From Luteipulveratus flavus (lineage in GTDB: Bacteria; Actinomycetota; Actinomycetes; Actinomycetales; Dermatophilaceae): a stretch of DNA of 64,000 bases. A program made the position numbers and the translations under genes. Under the pieces are notes generated by a model, which did no database searches, was not told the DNA's origin, and saw only the letters and a program-made list of their open reading frames with translations. How positions within the stretch are numbered: position 1 is the first letter of the stretch; the number at the start of each line of letters is the position of its first letter. The stretch covers positions 1 to 64,000 of the forward strand of contig NZ_JAROAV010000044.1 of NCBI RefSeq assembly GCF_029439465.1. Reading direction: 5' to 3'. Shown here piece by piece: positions 57,502 through 64,000 of this stretch.

Positions 57502-59277
57502 ATGAGTGTGCAGACGCGCCAACGCGTCGGACTGCTCGATGTCGGCAAGGGCCTGATGCGCCTGACCCCCGATCTCGGGATCGTGCTGAAGGAAGGACGC
57601 GGGCTCATCACCCGCAAGCCGACGGCGAAGGAGTCGATCGGCCACCTCTTCCAGCGCATCGCGGCCAAGCAGCCCGACCGCCCGTTCCTGAAGTTCGAGA
57701 ACCGGGTCGTCTCGTACGGGTCGGCGAACGCCACCGTCAACCGGTACGCCACCGTCCTGCAGGAGCAGGGGGTACGCCGCGGCGACGTGGTCGGCATCCT
57801 GGCCCACAACGAGCTCGAGACCGTCCTGGCGATGCTGGCGACGGTCAAGCTGGGCGCGGTCGCGGGCCTGCTCAACTACAACCAGCGCGGCGACACCCTC
57901 GCCCACAGCCTCGGCATCCTCGACGCCCGCGTCGTGCTCGTCTCCGGTGACTGCCTCGAGGTGCTCAGCAGTGCCGGCGACGCCGGGACCGCCCAGAACG
58001 TCCTCACCTTCGCCGACCTGCGGACCAAGTCCGAGGGCGCCTCGGAGGAGAACCCGCGGATCACCAAGCAGATCCAGGCGAGCGAGAAGGCGTACTACAT
58101 CTTCACCTCGGGCACGACCGGCCTCCCCAAGGCCAGCGTCATGAGCCACTTCCGCTGGCTGAAGTCGTACTCGGGCCTCGGCGGGCTCGGCGTGCGGCTG
58201 CGTCCGGACGACACGCTCTACTGCTGCCTGCCGCTCTACCACAACAACTCCGTGACGGTCGCGCTGAGCTCGGTGCTCGCCGGCCGTGCGTCCATGGCGA
58301 TCGGCCGCAAGTTCTCGGCGTCCCGCTTCTGGGACGACATCGTCGCGTACGAGGCGACCGCGTTCGTCTACATCGGCGAGGTGTGCCGCTACCTGCTGTC
58401 GCAGCCGGCGCGCCCGATCGACCGCGAGCACCAGGTGCGCGTCGTGGTCGGCAACGGTCTGCGCCAGGACATCTGGCACGACTTCCAGCAGCGCTTCGGC
58501 ATCGAGCGCATCGCCGAGTTCTACGGCGCGAGCGAGTGCAACATCGCTTTCATCAACGCCTACGGCCTGGACGAGACCGCCGGCACCTGCCCGCTGCCGT
58601 ACAAGGTCGTCGAGTACGACCTCGAGACCGGCGAGGCGGTGCGCGACCAGAAGGGCCGGCTGCGGGCGGTCAAGACCGGGGAGATCGGGCTGCTGCTGGC
58701 GAAGGTCACCGACCAGCAGCCGTTCGACGGCTACACCGACGACGGCGCCACCGAGAAGAAGCTGCTGCGCGACGGCTTCAAGAAGGGCGACTGCTGGTTC
58801 AACACCGGCGACCTGGTCCGCCACCAGGGTCACCAGCACATCGCGTTCGTCGACCGGCTCGGCGACACCTTCCGCTGGAAGGGCGAGAACGTCGCGACCA
58901 CCGAGGTCGAGGCGGCGCTCGGCCGCATGCCCGGCGTGTCCGACTGCGCGGTCTACGGCGTCGAGATCCCCGGCACCGACGGGCGCGCCGGCATGGCCGC
59001 GGTCGTGCTCCAGCACGGTGTGGACCTGCGCGGTCAGGAGTTCGCGGAGAAGCTGTACGGCGCGCTGCCGTCGTACGCCGTGCCGCTGTTCATCCGCGTC
59101 GTCCGCTCGCTGGAGCAGACCTCGACGTTCAAGAGCCTCAAGGTCGAGCTGCGCAACGAGGGCTACACCCACGGGTCGGACCCGGTGCTCGTACTGAAGA
59201 GCTCGACCGACGGGTACGTCGAGTACTACGAGGAGTATCCGGACGAGGTGGCGCGGACCGGCACCGCGCCGCGCTGA
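57502..59277 (+). CDS. Long-chain acyl-CoA synthetase (FadD6/FATP-like)
   Basis: A 591-residue AMP-forming ligase that would activate fatty acids to acyl-CoA at the membrane. The ATP motif is FTSGTTGLPKA (about residues 200-210), then YGASECN (about 340), GDLVR and DRLGDTFRWKGENV, and the C-terminal lysine region SLEQTSTFKSLKVELRNEG. The overall pattern, with the N-terminal amphipathic stretch and FKGENV-like motif, follows the FadD6/fatty-acid transport protein branch, not the common FadD. AAGGGAG before the ATG. Single-gene unit with an operator at 57453 and a perfect terminator after it. Confidence 0.93.
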   Translation: MSVQTRQRVGLLDVGKGLMRLTPDLGIVLKEGRGLITRKPTAKESIGHLFQRIAAKQPDRPFLKFENRVVSYGSANATVNRYATVLQEQGVRRGDVVGILAHNELETVLAMLATVKLGAVAGLLNYNQRGDTLAHSLGILDARVVLVSGDCLEVLSSAGDAGTAQNVLTFADLRTKSEGASEENPRITKQIQASEKAYYIFTSGTTGLPKASVMSHFRWLKSYSGLGGLGVRLRPDDTLYCCLPLYHNNSVTVALSSVLAGRASMAIGRKFSASRFWDDIVAYEATAFVYIGEVCRYLLSQPARPIDREHQVRVVVGNGLRQDIWHDFQQRFGIERIAEFYGASECNIAFINAYGLDETAGTCPLPYKVVEYDLETGEAVRDQKGRLRAVKTGEIGLLLAKVTDQQPFDGYTDDGATEKKLLRDGFKKGDCWFNTGDLVRHQGHQHIAFVDRLGDTFRWKGENVATTEVEAALGRMPGVSDCAVYGVEIPGTDGRAGMAAVVLQHGVDLRGQEFAEKLYGALPSYAVPLFIRVVRSLEQTSTFKSLKVELRNEGYTHGSDPVLVLKSSTDGYVEYYEEYPDEVARTGTAPR

Positions 59278-59287
59278 GGGACGCCGT

Positions 59288-59334
59288 CGACGGTCCTGGG
59301 TCCCGCGTCCACCGCGCGGGACCCAGGACCGTCG
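59288..59334. terminator. Terminator with 20-bp perfect stem
   Basis: CGACGGTCCTGGGTCCCGCG (59288-59307) pairs without mismatch with 59315-59334 around a 7-nt loop, 10 bp after the acyl-CoA ligase stop. There is no T-run, as usual in high-GC actinobacteria. Confidence 0.92.
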
Positions 59335-59362
59335 CACGTCCCGGCGGACGTACCGTGGCGAC

Positions 59363-59983
59363 ATGTACCTGCCTGCCCACACCGCGGTCGAGGACCGGCC
59401 GCAGATCGAGGCGTTCGTCCGGCAGGCGGCCGTCGCGAGCCTGGTCACCGTCGGCGCCGACGGTGCTCCGGACGCGACCACGCTGCCCGTCCTGTGGGAG
59501 GGCGACCGGGTCATCGCGCACATCGCCCGGGCCAACCCGCAGTGCGAGCGCATCGTCGACGGGGCCGCGGCGCTGCTGGTCGTCCGCGGCCCGGACGGGT
59601 ACATCACGCCGAGCTGGTACGCCTCCAAGGCCGAGCACGGCCGCGTGGTCCCGACCTGGAACTACACCGAGGTCCAGCTGCGCGGCACGATCCACCTGCA
59701 CGAGGACCCCGAGTGGGTGCTGGACGCCGTCACCGCTCTGACGAGTCACCACGAGTCGCAGCGGGAGTCGCCGTGGTCAGTGACCGACGCCCCGGACAAG
59801 TACGTCCGGACCCGGTTGCGCGCGATCACGGGGCTGGAGGTCCGGGTCACCGACGTCCGGGCCAAGGCGAAGGTGAGCCGTGACAAGCCGGAGGCCGACC
59901 AGGCCGGCGTCCTCGCCCACCTGCCGGACGGCCCGCTGCGCCGGGCGCAGGAGACCGGAGGCCTCGGCGACCCTCAGCGCTGA
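59363..59983 (+). CDS. PaiB-family FMN-binding protein
   Basis: A 206-residue FMN-binding split-barrel protein of the PaiB (negative transcriptional regulator) type. It begins MYLPAHTAVEDRPQIEAFVRQ, and shows HIARANPQ, YITPSWYASK and VVPTWNYTEVQLRG, the three conserved blocks of the family, and ends with the typical KAKVSRDKPEADQAGV. Some members have reductase roles; a DNA-binding role is doubtful. Its end overlaps the convergent phosphatase gene by ten bases. Confidence 0.92.
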   Translation: MYLPAHTAVEDRPQIEAFVRQAAVASLVTVGADGAPDATTLPVLWEGDRVIAHIARANPQCERIVDGAAALLVVRGPDGYITPSWYASKAEHGRVVPTWNYTEVQLRGTIHLHEDPEWVLDAVTALTSHHESQRESPWSVTDAPDKYVRTRLRAITGLEVRVTDVRAKAKVSRDKPEADQAGVLAHLPDGPLRRAQETGGLGDPQR

Positions 59984-60663
59984 CTGGCGAGGTCGAGCGC
60001 GTCGAGGTGGCCGATCTCGTTGTACGTCAACAGCTGGGGGCCGCGCCGGTCGAGCACGACGCGGGTGACGCCGGTGTTGACCCCGCTGAACGCGAACTGC
60101 TTCCAGACGTTCATGTCGCCGCCGGCGAGCACGCGTGAGGCGACCCGGCTGATGCAGCCGACGGAGCTCACCACCAGCTGCCGGGAGTAGGGCTGCTCCA
60201 GCGCGCGGTCGAGCGCGGCGTCGACCCGGCTGCGGAACGCCGGGAACGACTCGGCGTACTCCTGGTCGTACTCGCCGGAGACCCAGCGCAGGATCGCCTG
60301 CTCGAACATCTCCTCGAACGCCGCCCTCGGCCGCAGCGTGCGGACCATGTCGGCCTTCAGCACGAGCAGGTGGCGGTACGCCGGCTTGTACGCGCTGATG
60401 ATCGCGTCGTGGTCGAGCTCGTTCCAGTCGGCGTCGGTCTCCGGCTCGAGGTCCCAGCCGGCGCCGACGGCGATCTCGGCGACGGTCTCCTGGTGCCGCT
60501 TCAGGCTGCCGCACACGATCCGGTCGGGGGTCCAGCCGCGGCGGCCGAGGTCCTCACCCAGGAGGCGGGCCTGCCGGTGGCCGAGCTGGGACAGCCGGTC
60601 GTAGTCGCTCTTGCCGAACGACGCCTGCCCGTGGCGGACGAGCAGCACGGTCCGTGGCTCCAT
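59974..60663 (-). CDS. Histidine phosphatase family protein
   Basis: A 229-residue phosphoglycerate-mutase-like phosphatase. The catalytic motif RHG (His11) is in VLLVRHGQASFG; the second conserved Arg is in IVCGSLKRHQET and the late His of the family is replaced by a less clear site around LVVSSVGCISR, where many members read SHG. This could lower activity. Substrate unknown. It follows the DUF1992 gene on the same strand after 45 bp. Confidence 0.87.
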   Translation of the reverse strand: MEPRTVLLVRHGQASFGKSDYDRLSQLGHRQARLLGEDLGRRGWTPDRIVCGSLKRHQETVAEIAVGAGWDLEPETDADWNELDHDAIISAYKPAYRHLLVLKADMVRTLRPRAAFEEMFEQAILRWVSGEYDQEYAESFPAFRSRVDAALDRALEQPYSRQLVVSSVGCISRVASRVLAGGDMNVWKQFAFSGVNTGVTRVVLDRRGPQLLTYNEIGHLDALDLASQR

Positions 60664-60708
60664 GGGCAGCACTATCGCACTCCCCGGACCGGCGACGGCG
60701 CCCGGCAC

Positions 60709-61197
60709 TCACGCGGATCCGGCGCGCCCAGCCCCGAACGGCCACCACCACCGGCGTCGGCGCGGAGCCGGCACGACCGGTGCAGGAGCGGGGGAGGCGG
60801 CCACGTGCTCGGCGCGCAGCTCACGCCACCGCAGCACCATCGCCTCGACGTCCACGCCGACGACCACCGGACGCGACAGCCGTCCGAACGTCGGGCGCAG
60901 GACCTCGTCGCGGACGCGGCGGTTGAAGTCCTGCAGCACCACGCGGACCGACTGCTCGGTGGCCAGGTCGGCGAGCGACTCCGGGAAACCCTCGCGCTCC
61001 TTGCGTAGGGCGAGCGGACCGGGGAGCGCCTGCGAGGTGTCGATGCCCTCGCGGCGGACCCAGCGCTTCACCCACCAGTCGGGGTCGCCCATGTCGCCGA
61101 GGTCGAGCGGCTTGCCGGCACCCGGCAGGTTGTCGAAGTCACCGCGCGCCTGGGCATCCCGAATCACTCGGTCGATGTGCCCCTCGCGATAGCCCAT
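60709..61197 (-). CDS. DUF1992 (DnaJ C28-like) protein
   Basis: A 162-residue protein with the DUF1992 core: VIRDAQARGDFDNLPGAGKPLDL, a run typical of the family, and REGFPESLADLA with NRRVRDEVLRP. The C-terminus is Pro/Ala-rich then very basic and aromatic (RRRRWWWPFGAG). Despite the eukaryotic name DnaJ homologue C28, no J-domain is present. Function unknown. It lies 36 bp after the desaturase stop on the same strand. Confidence 0.9.
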   Translation of the reverse strand: MGYREGHIDRVIRDAQARGDFDNLPGAGKPLDLGDMGDPDWWVKRWVRREGIDTSQALPGPLALRKEREGFPESLADLATEQSVRVVLQDFNRRVRDEVLRPTFGRLSRPVVVGVDVEAMVLRWRELRAEHVAASPAPAPVVPAPRRRRWWWPFGAGRAGSA

Positions 61198-61232
61198 GAC
61201 CCAGTATCACGCCACGGCGGGCGGCCGAACGG

Positions 61233-62465
61233 TCAGGCGGAGGCCCACGCCCGGCGGATCGAGGCGATCGGGCGGCGCCGGTCGAAGTCGTCCGGCACGG
61301 CGAGGCGGCAGATCTGCTTCCACGTCGAGGCCAGCTGCAGCCCCAGCGGACCGGTCGTGTACGGCAGGCCGTAGCGGCTGCAGATCTCGCGGACGCGCGG
61401 CGCGATCTCGATGTACCGGTTGGACGGGATGTCCGGGAAGAGGTGGTGCTCGATCTGGTGCGACAGGTTGCCGGTCAGCGTGTGGAAGAGCCTGCTGCCG
61501 GAGATGTTGGCCGAGCCGAGCATCTGGCGGATGTACCAGTCGCCGCGGGTCTCGCCGTCGATCATGTCCTCGCTGAAGGTGTCGACGTCCTCGGGGAAGT
61601 GTCCGCAGAAGATGACCGCGTGCGCCCACATGTTGCGGATCACGTTGGCCGTGAGCGCGCCGGTGAGCGCGCGCCGACCGGACTTGGTCAGCATCGCGAC
61701 GGCCGGGAGCATCATGTACTCCTTGACGATCTGGTCCTGGGCCTTCACCCGCAGCGCGGCGAGGTCGCTGTCGAACTGCTCGCGCGACTTGTAGCCGGCC
61801 TTGACCATGTCCCACTCGAGGTCGTAGGAGGCGATGCCCCACTCGAAGACGAACGAGAGCCCCAGGTTGACCGCCGGGTTGAACAGGTCGCGCTTCTGCC
61901 ACGGCTGGTCCGGGCTGACCCGCAGGATGTTGTATCCCACGTCGCGGTCCTTGCCGATGACGTTGGTCCAGGTGTGGTGCAGGTCGTTGTGGGTGTGCTG
62001 CCAGCCGCGGGCCGGGGCGACGAAGTCCCACTCGTAGGTAGTGGAGTGGATGTCCGGGTCGCGCATCCAGTCCCACTGGCCGTGCAGGACGTTGTGCCCG
62101 ATCTCCATGTTGTCCAGGATCTTGCCCGTCGCGACCATGCCGGTGCCGAGGAACCACAGCGGCTTGTAGCGGCTGCCCAGCAGCGCGACGCGGCCGGCGA
62201 GCTCGAGGCTCTTCTGGAGCTTGATCATCCGGCGGATGTACGCGGCGTCCCGGCTGCCGCGGGAGGCGATCACCTCGTCGCGGATCGCGTCCAGCTCCTC
62301 GCCGAGCCGGCGCACGTCGTCGTCGGACAGGTGCGCGGCGGCCGGTGGCCGGACGAGGACGCCGCCCTCGGTCGGCAGCGCGCCGGTCCGCCGCGCCTTG
62401 GGCGGTGTGTGGCTGCGGCCGATGTCCTGGGCGGTGGAGTTCGTGGTCTCGGCGGTGAGGGTCAT
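61233..62465 (-). CDS. Membrane fatty acid desaturase (acyl-CoA/acyl-lipid type)
   Basis: A 410-residue integral di-iron desaturase. All three histidine boxes are complete: H124-x3-H128 (GHNVLHGQ), H157-x-H-x3-HH (HTHNDLHH, 157-164) and HQIEHH (336-341). Hydrophobic helices surround them. The HQIEHH third box belongs to the delta-6/DesA3-like front-end or stearoyl group. AGGAGGAG before the ATG. It follows the ferredoxin-reductase gene by 38 bp and receives electrons from it; the pair would introduce a double bond into membrane acyl chains. Confidence 0.94.
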   Translation of the reverse strand: MTLTAETTNSTAQDIGRSHTPPKARRTGALPTEGGVLVRPPAAAHLSDDDVRRLGEELDAIRDEVIASRGSRDAAYIRRMIKLQKSLELAGRVALLGSRYKPLWFLGTGMVATGKILDNMEIGHNVLHGQWDWMRDPDIHSTTYEWDFVAPARGWQHTHNDLHHTWTNVIGKDRDVGYNILRVSPDQPWQKRDLFNPAVNLGLSFVFEWGIASYDLEWDMVKAGYKSREQFDSDLAALRVKAQDQIVKEYMMLPAVAMLTKSGRRALTGALTANVIRNMWAHAVIFCGHFPEDVDTFSEDMIDGETRGDWYIRQMLGSANISGSRLFHTLTGNLSHQIEHHLFPDIPSNRYIEIAPRVREICSRYGLPYTTGPLGLQLASTWKQICRLAVPDDFDRRRPIASIRRAWASA

Positions 62466-62503
62466 GCTGGCTCCTCCTAGGGGGGTCGGGTGGGAGCGGT
62501 CGG

Positions 62504-63541
62504 TCAGACGTCGAGGTGGACGGTGCCGCACGGGGCGCTGATGCAGGTCTGGATCAGCTCGCCCTCGTCGGCGTGGGTCTCTCCGGTGCGCAGGTCCTTG
62601 ATCTGGCCGGCGCGCAGCGGGACCAGGCAGCTGCGGCAGATGCCCATCCGGCAGCCGTGCGGCATGAGGACGCCGGCGTCCTCGCCCGCCTCCAGCAGCG
62701 TCGTGCTGCCGTCGGCCACGGCCTCCTTGTCGGACTTCTCGAAGACCACCCGGCCGCCGGCACCGGCGTCGGTCAGCAGCGCGGTCTCGAAGCGCTCGAC
62801 GCTCAGCGCGTCGGCGACGTGGTGGTCGTGCCACATCTGCGATGCGTCGTCGAGCAGCTCGGCCGGCCCGCAGACGTACGCCTTGCGCGAGCGCCAGTCG
62901 GGGCACAGGGCGTCCAGGTCGGCGGGGGAGGTGAAGTCGATCCGCCCGTCGGTGGCGGTGTAGCGGTGCGCGACGTGCAGCCCGTCGTGGTCGGCGGCCA
63001 GCGTGGCCAGCTCGGCGCGGAAGAGCGCGTCCTGCGGGGTGCGGGCGGAGTGGATCAGGACCACGTCGGCGTCCGGGCGGCGCGGTACCAGCGTCCGGAT
63101 CATCGACATGACCGGGGTGATGCCGGAGCCGGCGGTGAGCATCAGCAGCGGACGGGGGCCGGTCGGGAGGAGGAAGTCACCCTGCGGCGGCGCGAGGAAG
63201 AGCACGTCCCCGACTCGGGTGCTCTCGACCAGGTGCCGTGAGACGCGGCCCACGGCGGTGACGGTGATGGCGGGGTCCTGGCCGGCGGGAGCCGACAACG
63301 AGTAGGACCGCCACTGCCGGACGCCATCGATCTCGACGCCGATGCGGGCGTACTGCCCGGCCTCGTGGGCGTGCCAGCCGCGGCCGGGGCGGAAGGCGAT
63401 CGTGACGCTGCCGGAGCACTCCGGGGTCACCGAGGTGACCACGCCGCGGAGCTGCCGTGCGGACGACAGCGGATTCACCAGCTGCAGGAAGTCCTGCGGA
63501 TGACGCGGCGCGGTGAACACCGACGCTGCGGACAGCGCCAT
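62504..63541 (-). CDS. Ferredoxin reductase (desaturase electron-transfer partner)
   Basis: A three-domain flavoprotein: FAD-binding RQWRSYSLSAP, NAD(P)-binding TAGSGITPVMSMI, and a C-terminal plant-type 2Fe-2S domain with CRMGICRSC and a fourth Cys in LIQTCIS. It resembles M. tuberculosis Rv3230c, the NADPH oxidoreductase of DesA3. The ATG at 63541 (MALSAASVF) is preferred because the in-frame GTG at 63601 lies inside the inverted repeat and promoter region shared with the divergent PucR gene; with that GTG the protein has 365 residues. Operon with the desaturase. Confidence 0.9.
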   Translation of the reverse strand: MALSAASVFTAPRHPQDFLQLVNPLSSARQLRGVVTSVTPECSGSVTIAFRPGRGWHAHEAGQYARIGVEIDGVRQWRSYSLSAPAGQDPAITVTAVGRVSRHLVESTRVGDVLFLAPPQGDFLLPTGPRPLLMLTAGSGITPVMSMIRTLVPRRPDADVVLIHSARTPQDALFRAELATLAADHDGLHVAHRYTATDGRIDFTSPADLDALCPDWRSRKAYVCGPAELLDDASQMWHDHHVADALSVERFETALLTDAGAGGRVVFEKSDKEAVADGSTTLLEAGEDAGVLMPHGCRMGICRSCLVPLRAGQIKDLRTGETHADEGELIQTCISAPCGTVHLDV

Positions 63542-63587
63542 CTCTCGTACACCCACCCGTCCAGTGTGATTGATCCCAGGAATGAAA

Positions 63588-63620
63588 TCTGCTGCATTCA
63601 CCTACAATCGGTGCAGCAGA
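63588..63620. promoter_or_regulatory. Divergent operator/promoter of the desaturase and PucR genes
   Basis: TCTGCTGCA (63588-63596) and TGCAGCAGA (63612-63620) are perfect 9-bp arms around 15 bases that include TACAAT (63603-63608), a good -10 for the rightward gene. Position between the divergent genes suggests it is where the PucR-type regulator acts on both. Confidence 0.65.
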
Positions 63621-63650
63621 AATTGTCCTCCGACGAGCAAAGTTCCCAAG

Positions 63651-64000
63651 ATGACGATCCGATCGACGGCGTCTGACGACGCACCCCCCTGGGCCGGGCT
63701 CCCCGCTGAGGTGTCCCAGGCCATCCGGCCGCACCTCGGTGAGATCGTCGAGCAGATCATCGGCGCCATCCAGCGGGACGTCCCCGCGTACGCCCGGCCG
63801 CTGGAGGGCGACTTCGGGCTCGCCGTCCGGCAGGGCGTCGAGGTGGCGCTCAGCCGGCTGCTGCTGGAGCTGCCGGGGCAGGAGGAGGCAGCGCTCACCC
63901 GGGCCGGGCGGCTGGTCTACCAGCACCTCGGCCGCGGCGAGGCGCGGACCGGGCGCCCGCTGGAGGCGCTGCTGGCGGCGTACCGGATCGGCGCCCGGGT
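63651..64000 (+). CDS. PucR-type transcriptional regulator, N-terminal part (cut by window)
   Basis: The reading frame starts at ATG 63651 and is open to the window end (116 residues seen). The visible part, LPAEVSQAIRPHLGEIVEQIIGAIQRDVPAYARPLEGDFG through LGRGEARTGRPLEALLAAYRIGARV, is the helical N-terminal domain found in actinobacterial PucR/CdaR-like helix-turn-helix regulators that sit beside desaturase and ferredoxin-reductase genes. The helix-turn-helix itself lies beyond the window. It is likely to control the divergent desaturase operon. Confidence 0.78.
   Translation, partial: MTIRSTASDDAPPWAGLPAEVSQAIRPHLGEIVEQIIGAIQRDVPAYARPLEGDFGLAVRQGVEVALSRLLLELPGQEEAALTRAGRLVYQHLGRGEARTGRPLEALLAAYRIGAR

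Overview
The window is high-GC DNA (roughly 70% G+C by eye) with GTG/ATG starts, strong AGGAGG-type ribosome sites, many ATGA/GTGA gene overlaps and a gene set that is typically actinobacterial: a lipoprotein-based Fe3+-siderophore importer, CYP-type P450s, FadD-like ligase, LigD polymerase, large LuxR regulators, GH92 mannosidase and a SapA-like secreted protein. A Micrococcales-like actinomycete fits best; genus cannot be fixed from the sequence. No rRNA, tRNA, phage, IS element or CRISPR array was seen, so this looks like ordinary chromosome with a patchwork of small operons.

Layout. 0.2-4.2 kb: iron-regulated siderophore ABC importer (lipoprotein, two FecCD permeases, ATPase). 4.4-7.6 kb: cytochrome P450, membrane protein, GNAT, a 50-aa gene and a membrane protein. 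7.7-11.6 kb: SWIM/SNF2 helicase and a lipoprotein. 11.6-17.1 kb: two translationally coupled acyltransferase-3/SGNH surface-modification enzymes and a two-TM protein. 17.2-22.6 kb: SDR, secreted lysozyme-like/SapA fusion, ATP-grasp enzyme, 2H phosphoesterase, and a photolyase-related protein that lacks most iron-sulfur cysteines. 22.6-29 kb: secreted GH92 mannosidase, membrane metallophosphoesterase, orphan response regulator. 29-31.6 kb: LigD polymerase, LysR and a pair of tiny membrane proteins. 31.7-35.3 kb: a CsoR/CstR-type regulon (MMPL exporter, thioredoxin, DUF302, regulator) with four matching operators. 35.3-41.3 kb: GNAT, VOC, methyltransferase, DedA, SRPBCC-ArsR pair, glmS. 41.3-46.3 kb: repeats, 61-aa gene, giant LuxR regulator, TetR and a membrane protein. 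46.4-50.5 kb: ECF42-type sigma factor operon with YCII (DGPF) and VOC proteins, preceded by a matching promoter. 50.6-57.3 kb: ABC-F, second P450, GNAT, LacI, Usp, MFS exporter. 57.5-64 kb: lipid genes (FadD-type ligase, desaturase with its ferredoxin reductase, PucR-type regulator cut by the window edge), PaiB, phosphatase and DUF1992.

How it fits together. Several regulons can be read directly from repeated operators: both P450 genes carry nearly the same 22-bp palindrome next to the start codon; the SDR and the acyl-CoA ligase share a GTTAC-N10-GTAAC site; the thiol/persulfide-type cluster has four TACCCC-type sites; ArsR, TetR and LacI genes sit beside perfect palindromes; the desaturase/reductase and PucR genes diverge from a 9-bp-arm inverted repeat.

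The intergenic space is rich in palindromic repeats. The most striking is a family of exactly 56 bp with a constant core (five copies at three loci); two copies lie at the 5' end of an acyltransferase gene where they are open in frame. A 70-bp family (two copies), a 100-bp GGTCGAGTAG family and a twin 35-bp palindrome are also present.
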